From Porticoccaceae bacterium (GTDB taxonomy: Bacteria; Pseudomonadota; Gammaproteobacteria; Pseudomonadales; Porticoccaceae), in assembly GCA_019090225.1 (NCBI GenBank), contig JAHRWI010000116.1, positions 1 to 25,172 on the forward strand: a stretch of 25,172 bases of DNA, written 5' to 3'. Within the stretch, counting starts at the first letter, position 1. Each line of letters starts with the position of its first letter. Below the pieces are notes generated by a model. It did not search any database. It had not been told where the DNA came from and saw only the letters and a list, made by a program, of their open reading frames with translations. Below are positions 16,417-24,081 of this stretch, piece after piece. The translations under genes and the position numbers were made by a program.

Positions 16417-16893
16417 ATGCAAGACAAGCTAGTGGAAACAATAATGACCGTGCTACCCGAATGGGTGGACTATAACGGTCACATGAATCTGGCCTTCTAT
16501 GTGCTCGCTTTTGATAAAGCCACTGACAATTTTTATGACAGTCTCGATATCGGCCTTGATTACCGGGCAAAAATGAACAGCTCAATGTTTACCCTGGGTA
16601 TTAATGTCGATTATATGCGCGAAGTTTTCGACGGCGATGAAGTGCGTATTACCACCCAGTTGCTCGACTGCGATGATAAACGCATGCGCTATATCCACTA
16701 CATGTACGAAGGTGAAGACAGCAACCCGGTAGCCATGAATGAGTGTTTCGCGGTACATGTGGATATGGAGAAACGTAAAAGCGCGGCGTTCCCGGCATCA
16801 ACCCGACAGCGTATTGATGCCGCTCTGGAAGCTCACAGCAGATTGTCAGTGCCTAAACATGCGGGACGTGTTCTCGGCAACAAGTTGGCTTAG
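16417..16893 (+). CDS. Hot-dog fold acyl-CoA thioesterase (4HBT family)
   Basis: This 158-residue cytoplasmic protein has the 4-hydroxybenzoyl-CoA thioesterase pattern, with catalytic Asp18 in W-V-D-Y-N-G-H-M-N followed by the hot-dog helix. The V-D-Y-N-G-H-M-N form is shared with betainyl-CoA thioesterases and the thioesterase domains of carnitine dehydrogenases, so a role in carnitine or short acyl-CoA metabolism is possible but unproven. AGGAG (16404-16408) lies 8 bases before the ATG. An out-of-frame ATG at 16412 is not used. The gene is convergent with csiV, with only 18 bp between stops, and probably cotranscribed with the hydrolase upstream. Confidence 0.88.
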   Translation: MQDKLVETIMTVLPEWVDYNGHMNLAFYVLAFDKATDNFYDSLDIGLDYRAKMNSSMFTLGINVDYMREVFDGDEVRITTQLLDCDDKRMRYIHYMYEGEDSNPVAMNECFAVHVDMEKRKSAAFPASTRQRIDAALEAHSRLSVPKHAGRVLGNKLA

Positions 16894-16911
16894 TAGTCTG
16901 GTGTGTTGGGC

Positions 16912-17781
16912 TTAGGGCGCTTGAGTCTCCGGTACGTTTTTCAGCGGGGAGGGTTGCAGAGGGGATGTTTGCAGCGGCGCTGGTGAAGCAGTAGCCGCTG
17001 CGCCGGGAGCCTTGGTTCGCACCACTTTAATCAGAACTCCCATCTTTGGATGATCCAGATAATGGGTTTTGCCGAGCTGTAAACGTTCCGATTGGTGAAG
17101 AGCATCAATACGGCTGAGTTCAATTGCTGGGCTTCTTGTTGATCCGCTTAGGCCATAGGCAGGGCCGCCTCCGAAAGCCCCCGATGATTGATTGCCCTTA
17201 GAGCGTAACGGTGATATCGGCACATCGTTAGTGCTTAGACGTTTTGATCGAAAGCCAGCTTGTCCTGGGGATGAGTAGTCTAAAACTGTCGAAGCATTGT
17301 TTGCCGGATTCAATAACCAAAGATTGGTCTCCAGGTGTAAATAACTCGATAAATGCAATCGGATACTGCCTTCTAGCTCACGATGATCCCCGAGAGTCCT
17401 GCCACCGCTGACGATCAGCCAGGGAGCATTGCGTGGACTAATGCCGGGCTGTCGCCAAGCTTGATGGTAGAGCACTTTATAGACCCCCGTGCTATTCAGT
17501 GTGTAAGCGTCGGGGTTTAGGCGTCGCGCAGTTTTATTGACTGCGGTGAATTTGTTGTTGCTCCCGGCGGCAGCGAGTTCGACCCAATTTAGCGGATACT
17601 TGAGTTTTGCTTCGGGTAGCGATGTCTCGTCACCGAAGCTATCGCTTTGTGTAAAAACAAGTACTTCTACCTGGTACCATTTTTGTGCATAAACAAAATT
17701 TGATAACAAGAATAAGAAAGGGACCAGGAGCGCTACCAGCAGATTTGTTTTGGCAGGAATGTATTTGAAAAACGGCATCAT
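16912..17781 (-). CDS. csiV: CsiV-family periplasmic protein
   Basis: This 289-residue exported protein has a cleavable signal peptide ending near F-V-Y-A/Q and then W-Y-Q-V-E-V-L-V-F, typical of CsiV (PF10972-type) proteins. In Vibrio cholerae CsiV binds peptidoglycan and supports PBP1A/LpoA cell-wall synthesis; that role is transferred here by resemblance only. The L-S-S-Y-L-H-L-E-T-N-L-W-L segment in mid-protein is also typical. The C-terminus is a Pro/Ala-rich tail of low complexity. The first ATG overlaps the mfd stop by 4 bases; a second ATG follows at once, so the start is uncertain by one codon. The position directly after mfd matches the Pseudomonas order. Confidence 0.85.
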   Translation of the reverse strand: MMPFFKYIPAKTNLLVALLVPFLFLLSNFVYAQKWYQVEVLVFTQSDSFGDETSLPEAKLKYPLNWVELAAAGSNNKFTAVNKTARRLNPDAYTLNSTGVYKVLYHQAWRQPGISPRNAPWLIVSGGRTLGDHRELEGSIRLHLSSYLHLETNLWLLNPANNASTVLDYSSPGQAGFRSKRLSTNDVPISPLRSKGNQSSGAFGGGPAYGLSGSTRSPAIELSRIDALHQSERLQLGKTHYLDHPKMGVLIKVVRTKAPGAAATASPAPLQTSPLQPSPLKNVPETQAP

Positions 17782-20700
17782 GCGACCTGCTGCTGTGGCG
17801 TTAATTGATCGAGCACTTCTGAAACCACTTCGAGGCGATCTTCAGCGCTAAACATATCGTATTTAAATTTGAGTTCGGTGGCACCCTGCAATCGATAAAT
17901 ATCGGGATAGCCTTGCACCATCTCGACAATAGTCATCGGTTCGATGGTGGTTTGCTTGCGGAACTCAATCTTACCTCCGGCAGGCCCAGCGTCGAGACGA
18001 CTAATACCGAGTTTATCTATACGCTGTCTAAGCGCGGTCACCTGAAAAAGGTTTTTCACATAGTCGGGTAAGAGGCCAAAGCGGTCGATCATTTCGACCT
18101 GGAGTTCTCTTATCTGGCCAGCGCTGGTGGTATTGCCGATGCGCTTGTAGAGAATCAGGCGGTTGTGAATATCCGGTACGTAATCTTCCGGAATCAGCGC
18201 GGGGATATTTAGATTTACCTCAGCGCTGGCGCGCAAGCTGGCATCGACTTCCAGTGTCTCGCCTTTGCGAACCGCATCGACGGCCCGCTCTAATAACTCC
18301 ATATAGAGTGAAAAGCCAATGCTATGGATATGACCACTCTGGCCATCGCCGAGCAATTCTCCCGCGCCACGAATTTCCAGATCATGGGTGGCCAGCGTGA
18401 AGCCTGAGCCGAGATGATCGGCAGCGGCAATGGCTTCAAGACGCTTGTGGGCATCGGTAGACATTTGTTTGGGCGGTGGGGTGAGTAAATACGCATAGGC
18501 CTGGTGATGGGAGCGGCCGACCCGACCGCGCAATTGGTGCAGCTGAGCGAGACCGAGTTTGTCGGCACGGTTGATAATAATGGTATTGGCTGTGGGCACA
18601 TCGATGCCGGTTTCGATGATCGTCGAGCAAACCAGAATATTGCTGCGCTGATGGTAAAAATCGGTCATGACTTTTTCCAGATCACGCTCACGCATCTGCC
18701 CATGGGCGATGGCGATACGGGCATCGGGTACCAGCTCGGCTAGCTCTGCTGCAGCTCGATCAATACTTTTAACGTCGTTATGCAAAAAATATACTTGCCC
18801 GCCGCGCTGTAGTTCGCGCAAAATCGCCTCGTGAACCATGCGTTTATCGCTCTGATGGACGAAGGTTTTCACCGATAAACGCCGGGCCGGTGGGGTGGCG
18901 ATAATGGACAGGTCACGAAGGCTGCCCATGGCCATGTTCAGGGTGCGGGGAATGGGCGTGGCGGTAAGGGTCAGGATATCGACTTCGCTACGCAGAGCTT
19001 TGAGCTTTTCTTTTTGATTAACGCCAAAACGGTGTTCTTCATCGATGACCAACAAACCGAGATTGGGGTAATCAATTTGTTGGTTGAGGAGTTTATGGGT
19101 GCCGATCAGAATATCGGTTTCGCCGTTATTAACCTTATCTATAACGCTGTTTTGCTCTTTGCCGGTTTTAAAGCGCGAGATAACATCAATGTTAACGGGC
19201 CAGTTGGCAAAGCGATCCAGAAAGTTATCGTAGTGTTGCTGAGCTAACAAGGTGGTGGGCACCAGGATAACCACCTGCCTGCTATTGGCCACGGCCAGGA
19301 AGGCAGCGCGCATGGCGACTTCGGTTTTGCCAAAGCCGACATCACCGCAAATAAGCCTGTCCATCGGCTGCTCACCGGCCATATCGTCGCGTACCGCTGT
19401 GATGGCATCGATTTGGTCGGGGGTTTCCTCGAAAGGGAATTCGGCACTAAAAGCCCGGTAGTCGTCCAGGGCAACTTCGTATTTAAAACCTTTATTAGCA
19501 GCCCGTTTGGCGTAAATCCCTAATAGCTCGGCGGCGGTATCACGGATTTGCCGTGCGGCTTTGTCCCGGGCTTTTTGCCACTGCTCGCTACCCAGCCGGT
19601 GCAAGGGGGCGTGCTCATCGTTGCCAGTGCTGTAGCGGCTGATTACATGCAGGTTGGCGACGGGCACATAGAGTTTGGCGTCGTCTGCGTAGGCGAGGGT
19701 GAGAAACTCCTGAGGTTCCTCTCCGACATCGATGATCTTGAGACCTTGATAACGCCCAACTCCGTGATCGATATGCACGACCGCTGCGCCCAATTGCAGC
19801 TCGGTGAGATTCTTGATGACCTGGTCGCTGTTGTCCTGAGAGCGATGTCGTCGTCGTCGTTGCAAAATCTGCTGACCAAACAGCTCGGTTTCACTGATCA
19901 GGCTCAGGGATGCCTGGTCGATTTCGAGACCACGTTCGAGGGCGAAGACACAAATGTAGACGGCTTTCTCCGCGCTATTGTCAGCAGTGGCATCACCGGC
20001 GTCGGCAGCCATAAACTCGGCCCAGGATGCGACAGCCTCCGGGACTACCTTAATTGTCGCTAGTAGCTCCAGTAGTACTTCACGGCGGCCCGCTGACTCG
20101 GCACATATCAGCACCTTACCTTGGTGCTTGAGTAGATATTGCTCCAGTTTGGCCAGCGGTCGTTCTGCTTTGGCATCGATACTGACGTCGGGCAGGGAGG
20201 AGCTGACGAAACACTGGGCTTGGGCAGGTGGCGAGTCGGCGGGCAGGGATTGCAGGTCAGTGCGGGGAAATTTGCCCAGGGCGGAGAACCACTCTTCGAC
20301 GGGTACAAAAACCTGGCTCGGTTTTAACAGGGGTCGGGTAGGGTCAACGCCGTACTCGGTGTAGCGTTCGTTGGTTTCATGCCAAAAGTTCTGTGCGGCT
20401 TCATTGATGCCCGCTTCTGCAAAGACCAATGTGTTGCCAGGTAAATAGTCGAACAGGGTGGCGCAATGGTCAAAAAACAGCGGCAGATAATATTCGATAC
20501 CATTGGGCAGCATACCTACCTTGATGTCCTGATAAACTTGGCAGGCGCGAGGATCGACATCGAATTGATCATGCCAGTTGTCCAAAAAGCGTTTGATACC
20601 ATCGGTATTGTGAGGGAATTCCCTGCCGGGAAGCAGATCAATCGAGGAGACTTTTTCTGCGGTGCGCTGGGTTTCGGGGTCAAAGCTGCGCAGGGTTTCG

Positions 20701-21335
20701 ATTTCATCGCCGAATAAATCGATGCGAATCGGTAATTTCGAACCCATGGGGAACACGTCTATCAAGGCACCGCGTACCGCATATTCACCATGGTCGCTGA
20801 CGGTATCGACACTGCGATAACCGGCTAACTGAAGCTGCTGGCGCAAGGCGTTGATGTCGAGACTGCCACCGACCTTGTAGATAAAACTATTGCCAGCGAC
20901 AAATTCAGGTGGTGCCAGGCGATGCATCGCGGTGGTGATGGGTACCACTAATATGCCCTTAGCTAAACCCGGCAAACGATAGAGGGTCGCCAGCCGTTCC
21001 GAGGTGATGTCCTGATGGGGGGAGAACAGGTCGTAGGGCAGGGTTTCCCAGTCGGGGAAGTGCAGGACGGGAAGGTCGCTGGCGCTGTGATTATCACCGT
21101 CTTCCCCAGCTGTCCTTGCGCTAAAAAAGTTAAACTCATTGTCCAGGGTTGCTGCGGACTTTGCCGAGTTAGCCAGGATAATGGTTAAGCCATCGTGGGC
21201 TTCAGCCGCTGTTATCATAGCCAGGGTGCCGGCAGCACCATGGAGCTGACTCCACTGGCGTCGGTCGCCGGGTTTGGTGGCGGGATTTACTGGCAAATTT
21301 GCCAGAGAAGTAGAGTTAGATATAGCTGAGGACAT
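17778..21335 (-). CDS. mfd: Transcription-repair coupling factor Mfd
   Basis: Mfd is a DNA translocase that pushes RNA polymerase off lesions and recruits UvrA for nucleotide excision repair. At 1185 residues it is full length. It has an N-terminal UvrB-like module (F-P-D-W-E-T-L-P-Y-D near residue 90) and the RNA-polymerase interaction domain around V-V-H-I-D-H-G-V-G-R-Y-Q-G-L. The motor follows, with Walker A G-D-V-G-F-G-K-T-E (Lys670), D-E-E-H at 765-768 and the T-A-T-P-I-P-R-T-L motif. Helicase motifs T-G-I-D-V-P and Q-L-H-Q-L-R-G-R-V-G-R-S come next, then the C-terminal D7 domain. All key residues are present. It is the first gene of a minus-strand pair with csiV, overlapping by 4 bases. 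The ATG used gives a short Ser-rich leader before the conserved part, so a slightly later start is possible. Confidence 0.97.
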   Translation of the reverse strand: MSSAISNSTSLANLPVNPATKPGDRRQWSQLHGAAGTLAMITAAEAHDGLTIILANSAKSAATLDNEFNFFSARTAGEDGDNHSASDLPVLHFPDWETLPYDLFSPHQDITSERLATLYRLPGLAKGILVVPITTAMHRLAPPEFVAGNSFIYKVGGSLDINALRQQLQLAGYRSVDTVSDHGEYAVRGALIDVFPMGSKLPIRIDLFGDEIETLRSFDPETQRTAEKVSSIDLLPGREFPHNTDGIKRFLDNWHDQFDVDPRACQVYQDIKVGMLPNGIEYYLPLFFDHCATLFDYLPGNTLVFAEAGINEAAQNFWHETNERYTEYGVDPTRPLLKPSQVFVPVEEWFSALGKFPRTDLQSLPADSPPAQAQCFVSSSLPDVSIDAKAERPLAKLEQYLLKHQGKVLICAESAGRREVLLELLATIKVVPEAVASWAEFMAADAGDATADNSAEKAVYICVFALERGLEIDQASLSLISETELFGQQILQRRRRHRSQDNSDQVIKNLTELQLGAAVVHIDHGVGRYQGLKIIDVGEEPQEFLTLAYADDAKLYVPVANLHVISRYSTGNDEHAPLHRLGSEQWQKARDKAARQIRDTAAELLGIYAKRAANKGFKYEVALDDYRAFSAEFPFEETPDQIDAITAVRDDMAGEQPMDRLICGDVGFGKTEVAMRAAFLAVANSRQVVILVPTTLLAQQHYDNFLDRFANWPVNIDVISRFKTGKEQNSVIDKVNNGETDILIGTHKLLNQQIDYPNLGLLVIDEEHRFGVNQKEKLKALRSEVDILTLTATPIPRTLNMAMGSLRDLSIIATPPARRLSVKTFVHQSDKRMVHEAILRELQRGGQVYFLHNDVKSIDRAAAELAELVPDARIAIAHGQMRERDLEKVMTDFYHQRSNILVCSTIIETGIDVPTANTIIINRADKLGLAQLHQLRGRVGRSHHQAYAYLLTPPPKQMSTDAHKRLEAIAAADHLGSGFTLATHDLEIRGAGELLGDGQSGHIHSIGFSLYMELLERAVDAVRKGETLEVDASLRASAEVNLNIPALIPEDYVPDIHNRLILYKRIGNTTSAGQIRELQVEMIDRFGLLPDYVKNLFQVTALRQRIDKLGISRLDAGPAGGKIEFRKQTTIEPMTIVEMVQGYPDIYRLQGATELKFKYDMFSAEDRLEVVSEVLDQLTPQQQVA

Positions 21336-21361
21336 AGAGCGCCTGGGCTGAAAAATACGCT

Positions 21362-21392
21362 ATTGTAACGGCCCGGATGGGCAAGGTCACAA
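21362..21392 (-). promoter_or_regulatory. Candidate mfd promoter
   Basis: On the minus strand TACAAT (21362-21367, five of six -10 matches) lies about 27 bp before the mfd start. The best upstream hexamer is TTGTGA (21387-21392) with a 19-bp spacer, which is long. The element lies in the roughly 150-bp divergent region shared with the lipoprotein gene. Confidence 0.35.
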
Positions 21393-21483
21393 AGTTTACG
21401 GTCGAAGGTTTGAAGTCTCTGAATATGAAGTTGAAAAAATTATTGTCAAAGAGTCGGTTTTAAACGTGCTAGTAAGTCGTTCT

Positions 21484-22191
21484 ATGAGAATCACAAAGCT
21501 CACTGTGTTTGTTGTGTTAGCAATGATCACAGTTAGTTTGATGAGTGCTTGCAGCAGTGGTGGCTTTAGGGGTTCTTATTTTAACGTTAAGAACCTGGCT
21601 AAAGGGGATATAGATTTTGTCGCCGACGCCCATTACCGGGAAACTCAAAATTTACTAAAGGATTTGACTAAAAAACTCTATCGGCGCAACCCATCAGAGT
21701 TATCGAAAGCCCCTGGCATGACTATTGAGCTGCGTAGCGAGCAGTTGTTTGGCCCGACCGGGCGAGTCAGGTTTGCCGAATTAGATTTTGCGGAGGGAAC
21801 AAAGGCTCTCAGCCTGGCGCTGGATAGCAATTTTCGTGGGGACCGGATACTGGCCTTAATGGCGGGTTTGAACGGTATGATTCGCAATGCCTACGAGTAT
21901 CGCTCAGAATCCTATATGTTCGATCAGCTTAATGAGCAAAAGCTGTATCAAAGTGCTCGCAACGTCGAAATTCTGATCTGGCAGCTCGGTCATCTTCAAG
22001 GCAATACCTCGAAGCCGCTATTGCTCACAAATAGCCTGGCGGGGGAGGTCGATAACCTGAGTTTTGAACGTCTGTTCGGTAAACTTATCGCCCTCCAGGA
22101 CATGATGGCGGTGATCGTCTCACAACAAAATGATCGTCTGATTACGACCGTGACGCACAATGTCGCATCCATGGTTTTCTTTCCTCTCTAA
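21484..22191 (+). CDS. Putative lipoprotein of unknown function
   Basis: This 235-residue protein has a lipoprotein signal: a basic start M-R-I-T-K, a hydrophobic stretch and a lipobox-like L-M-S-A-C followed by S-S-G-G. I chose the ATG at 21484 because it gives this compact signal. A GTG at 21466 would add six residues. The mature part is mostly predicted helical, with repeated Leu/Arg-rich segments such as Q-N-L-L-K-D-L-T-K-K-L-Y-R-R-N-P and G-L-N-G-M-I-R-N-A-Y-E-Y-R-S-E-S-Y-M-F-D. I do not recognise a named family. It is divergent from mfd and upstream of gapdh, with 132 bp between. Membrane location is inferred; function is unknown. Confidence 0.75.
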   Translation: MRITKLTVFVVLAMITVSLMSACSSGGFRGSYFNVKNLAKGDIDFVADAHYRETQNLLKDLTKKLYRRNPSELSKAPGMTIELRSEQLFGPTGRVRFAELDFAEGTKALSLALDSNFRGDRILALMAGLNGMIRNAYEYRSESYMFDQLNEQKLYQSARNVEILIWQLGHLQGNTSKPLLLTNSLAGEVDNLSFERLFGKLIALQDMMAVIVSQQNDRLITTVTHNVASMVFFPL

Positions 22192-22246
22192 AGGCCGACA
22201 TGAGCACCGGGATGTGTTTCTGCTCAGTATTTGTCTCGACTTATTA

Positions 22247-22275
22247 TTGCACTAGGGAGGACGAATCACGATAAT
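22247..22275 (+). promoter_or_regulatory. Candidate gapdh promoter
   Basis: TTGCAC (22247-22252, three of six -35 matches) and GATAAT (22270-22275, five of six -10 matches) are separated by 17 bp. Transcription would begin near 22282, about 42 nt before the GTG start. A GAGCA/TGCTC inverted repeat near 22202-22225, just after the lipoprotein stop, has a 14-nt loop and no T-run. Confidence 0.4.
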
Positions 22276-22323
22276 AGCCGCCCTTAAAACAGCCACCTTG
22301 TAACGACGAGCAGGTAACCAACA

Positions 22324-23778
22324 GTGATACGACCCCAGCCCACGGACTTTTTTAGAGATTGGAAAGACCGGGAAGCCCTAGCAGAAGCCATGATCCCGGT
22401 CATTGGTAAGTTGTACAGAGAAAAGAACGTGTCTCTCTACATTTATGGCCGCAATATGGTCAACCTGGCGGTGACAGACTTAATGAAGGCGCACCGCTTT
22501 GTTCGTCAGATTGAACAGAATGAGCTGTCTGAATTTGAAACTTTTCCGATGATTGAAGCGTTGGCAGATATGGATCTGGGTCCCGCTCATATCGATATCG
22601 GCAAGTTGACTGTTCAGTATCAGGAGCAGGCCAACGGCCGCGGAAGGGAAGCTTTTCTGCAGGATCAGATCGGTGAGGATATTGGCAGTACTCGCAAGCC
22701 TTTGCCAGAACCTCAGGATGTTGTGCTATACGGTTTCGGCCGCATTGGGCGGCTGTTGGCACGTTTGCTGATCGCCAAAACCGGCGGTGGCGATCAATTG
22801 CGTTTGCGGGCTATTGTGGTGCGCGATGGCCGCAGTGATGACGATCTCAAAAAACGCGCCAGCCTATTGCGTAGGGATTCTGTCCATGGTCCTTTCAAAG
22901 GCACTATCAGAGTCATTGCTGAGGAAAATAAATTAGTCTGTAACGGCAACGAAATTCAGATTATTTACGCCGATGCGCCCGAGCAAGTCAATTACACTAA
23001 ATACAATATTAAAAACGCCATTGTGGTGGATAACACTGGGCTGTGGCGAACAGAAGAGGGTCTGGGCCGGCATCTTAATTGCCCTGGTGCAGAAAAAGTC
23101 ATATTGACGGCGCCGGGTAAAGACAGTATCCCCAACGTTGTTTATGGCATTAATCATCACGAGATTACCACCGAGAGTAAAATAGTATCGGCAGCATCGT
23201 GTACCACTAATGCTATCGTGCCGGTGCTCAAGGCCTTGCTCGACGAATACGGTATTAACAGTGGCCATGTCGAAACGGTTCATGCTTACACCAATGACCA
23301 AAACCTCATCGATAATTATCACAAAGGCGAGCGCCGTGGTCGCAGTGCGCCTTTGAATATGGTCTTGACCGAAACCGGTGCCGCCAAAGCGGTAGCGAAA
23401 GCGATTCCTGAGTTAGGCGGAAAATTAACTGGCAATGCCATACGGGTGCCGACGCCAAATGTGTCCATGGCGATATTGAATTTACAGCTGGGTCGGGAAT
23501 CCGACGTCGAAGAACTCAACGAATTTATGCGTCGCAGTGCACTGCACTCGCCCCTGCAACAACAAATTGGTTACACCAAGTCGAGCGAGGCGGTGTCCAG
23601 CGATTTTGTCGGTGATCGTCATGCTTGCGTGTTTGACTCAAGAGCCACCATCGTCGATGGTAACGCCTGTGTGCTCTACTGTTGGTACGATAATGAGTTT
23701 GGTTATAGTTGTCAGGTAGTGCGTTGTCTTGAGCAAATGGCCGGGGTCAACTGGCGAATGTTCCCGCTGGCGAAATAA
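22324..23778 (+). CDS. Glyceraldehyde-3-phosphate dehydrogenase with N-terminal extension
   Basis: This 484-residue enzyme oxidises glyceraldehyde-3-phosphate to 1,3-bisphosphoglycerate in glycolysis, or the reverse in gluconeogenesis. The nucleotide-binding motif G-F-G-R-I-G-R is at 137-143 and the active site A-S-C-T-T-N-A places Cys293. H-A-Y-T-N-D-Q, the sugar-phosphate-binding segments and the C-terminal W-Y-D-N-E-F-G-Y-S are intact. About 130 residues precede the Rossmann domain, so it is much longer than the usual 330-residue enzyme. This form, beside nqr and mfd, corresponds to the PA3001-type GAPDH as I recall it from Pseudomonas. The GTG start has AGGTAA 8 bases upstream. Cofactor choice cannot be fixed by eye, though an acidic residue follows the second strand (V-V-R-D-G). 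Confidence 0.94.
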   Translation: MIRPQPTDFFRDWKDREALAEAMIPVIGKLYREKNVSLYIYGRNMVNLAVTDLMKAHRFVRQIEQNELSEFETFPMIEALADMDLGPAHIDIGKLTVQYQEQANGRGREAFLQDQIGEDIGSTRKPLPEPQDVVLYGFGRIGRLLARLLIAKTGGGDQLRLRAIVVRDGRSDDDLKKRASLLRRDSVHGPFKGTIRVIAEENKLVCNGNEIQIIYADAPEQVNYTKYNIKNAIVVDNTGLWRTEEGLGRHLNCPGAEKVILTAPGKDSIPNVVYGINHHEITTESKIVSAASCTTNAIVPVLKALLDEYGINSGHVETVHAYTNDQNLIDNYHKGERRGRSAPLNMVLTETGAAKAVAKAIPELGGKLTGNAIRVPTPNVSMAILNLQLGRESDVEELNEFMRRSALHSPLQQQIGYTKSSEAVSSDFVGDRHACVFDSRATIVDGNACVLYCWYDNEFGYSCQVVRCLEQMAGVNWRMFPLAK

Positions 23779-23874
23779 TCAATCGATAAGCTGCATAAAC
23801 AGGGGTGGCGAGTTGGTGTTGATTGGTTTTTTGCAGATAAAATGAATTGCATACAGATGATAGCCTGTCTTTCC

Positions 23875-23903
23875 TAGTCAAGCGGCTCTGATCTCTATAT
23901 AAT
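23875..23903 (+). promoter_or_regulatory. Candidate sigma70 promoter for the nqr operon
   Basis: TAGTCA (23875-23880, four of six matches to TTGACA) and a perfect TATAAT (23898-23903) are separated by 17 bp. Transcription would begin near 23910, leaving an untranslated leader of about 172 nt. This is the best-scoring promoter I found in the window by eye. Confidence 0.6.
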
Positions 23904-23936
23904 TTCCGCCCGTTTGTACCAGCTGATTTAGCGTAG

Positions 23937-24010
23937 TTTGACTGGTGCCTCCCCCAGGGTGGCTCAGGCCGCCCGGAAGTCAGACACCGAGCAGTAACTT
24001 TGCTCCGGTG
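23937..24010 (+). ncRNA. Structured 5' leader upstream of nqrA (candidate cis-regulatory RNA)
   Basis: Three helices can form. Outer stem TTTGACT (23937-23943) pairs with AGTCAGA (23978-23984), with one G-U. It encloses a 7-bp hairpin GGGTGGC-TCAG-GCCGCCC (23957-23974). Directly after it a 9-bp hairpin forms from CACCGAGCA (23985-23993) and TGCTCCGGTG (24001-24010), with a single bulged C and a 7-nt loop. An alternative pairing, CTGG (23942-23945) with CCAG (23954-23957), would compete with the first two helices. No T-run follows, so control of translation or stability seems likelier than attenuation. I do not recognise a known riboswitch class. Confidence 0.45.
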
Positions 24011-24081
24011 CAGGCGAATGTGTTGTCAATAAACGCTGAATATGTTCGGAATGATGTCGGAATAACGTGGGAATGCTTTCT

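Larger units (their letters stand above)
23779..24081. other. Intergenic region and leader before nqrA
   Basis: About 300 bp contain no gene. The left part (23779-23870) is A+T-rich and may hold a weak end of the gapdh transcript. It is followed by the nqrA promoter at 23875-23903, structured leader hairpins at 23937-24010, and three 11-bp-spaced GGAAT repeats at 24047-24074 that run into the ribosome site. Each is described separately. Confidence 0.7.

Noticed and set aside
19548..20063. Long plus-strand frame of 171 codons antisense to mfd
   Set aside because: Mfd is clearly intact on the other strand with all motifs, so this is a shadow frame caused by codon bias.
23777..23832. Intrinsic terminator after gapdh (AATCAAT with GTTGATT, then six T)
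   Set aside because: The stem is A+T-rich and short, with a loop of about 34 nt, so it would be unstable despite the T-run.
23905..24081. Known FMN, glycine or TPP riboswitch in the nqrA leader
   Set aside because: The conserved cores of those classes are absent; only generic helices are visible.
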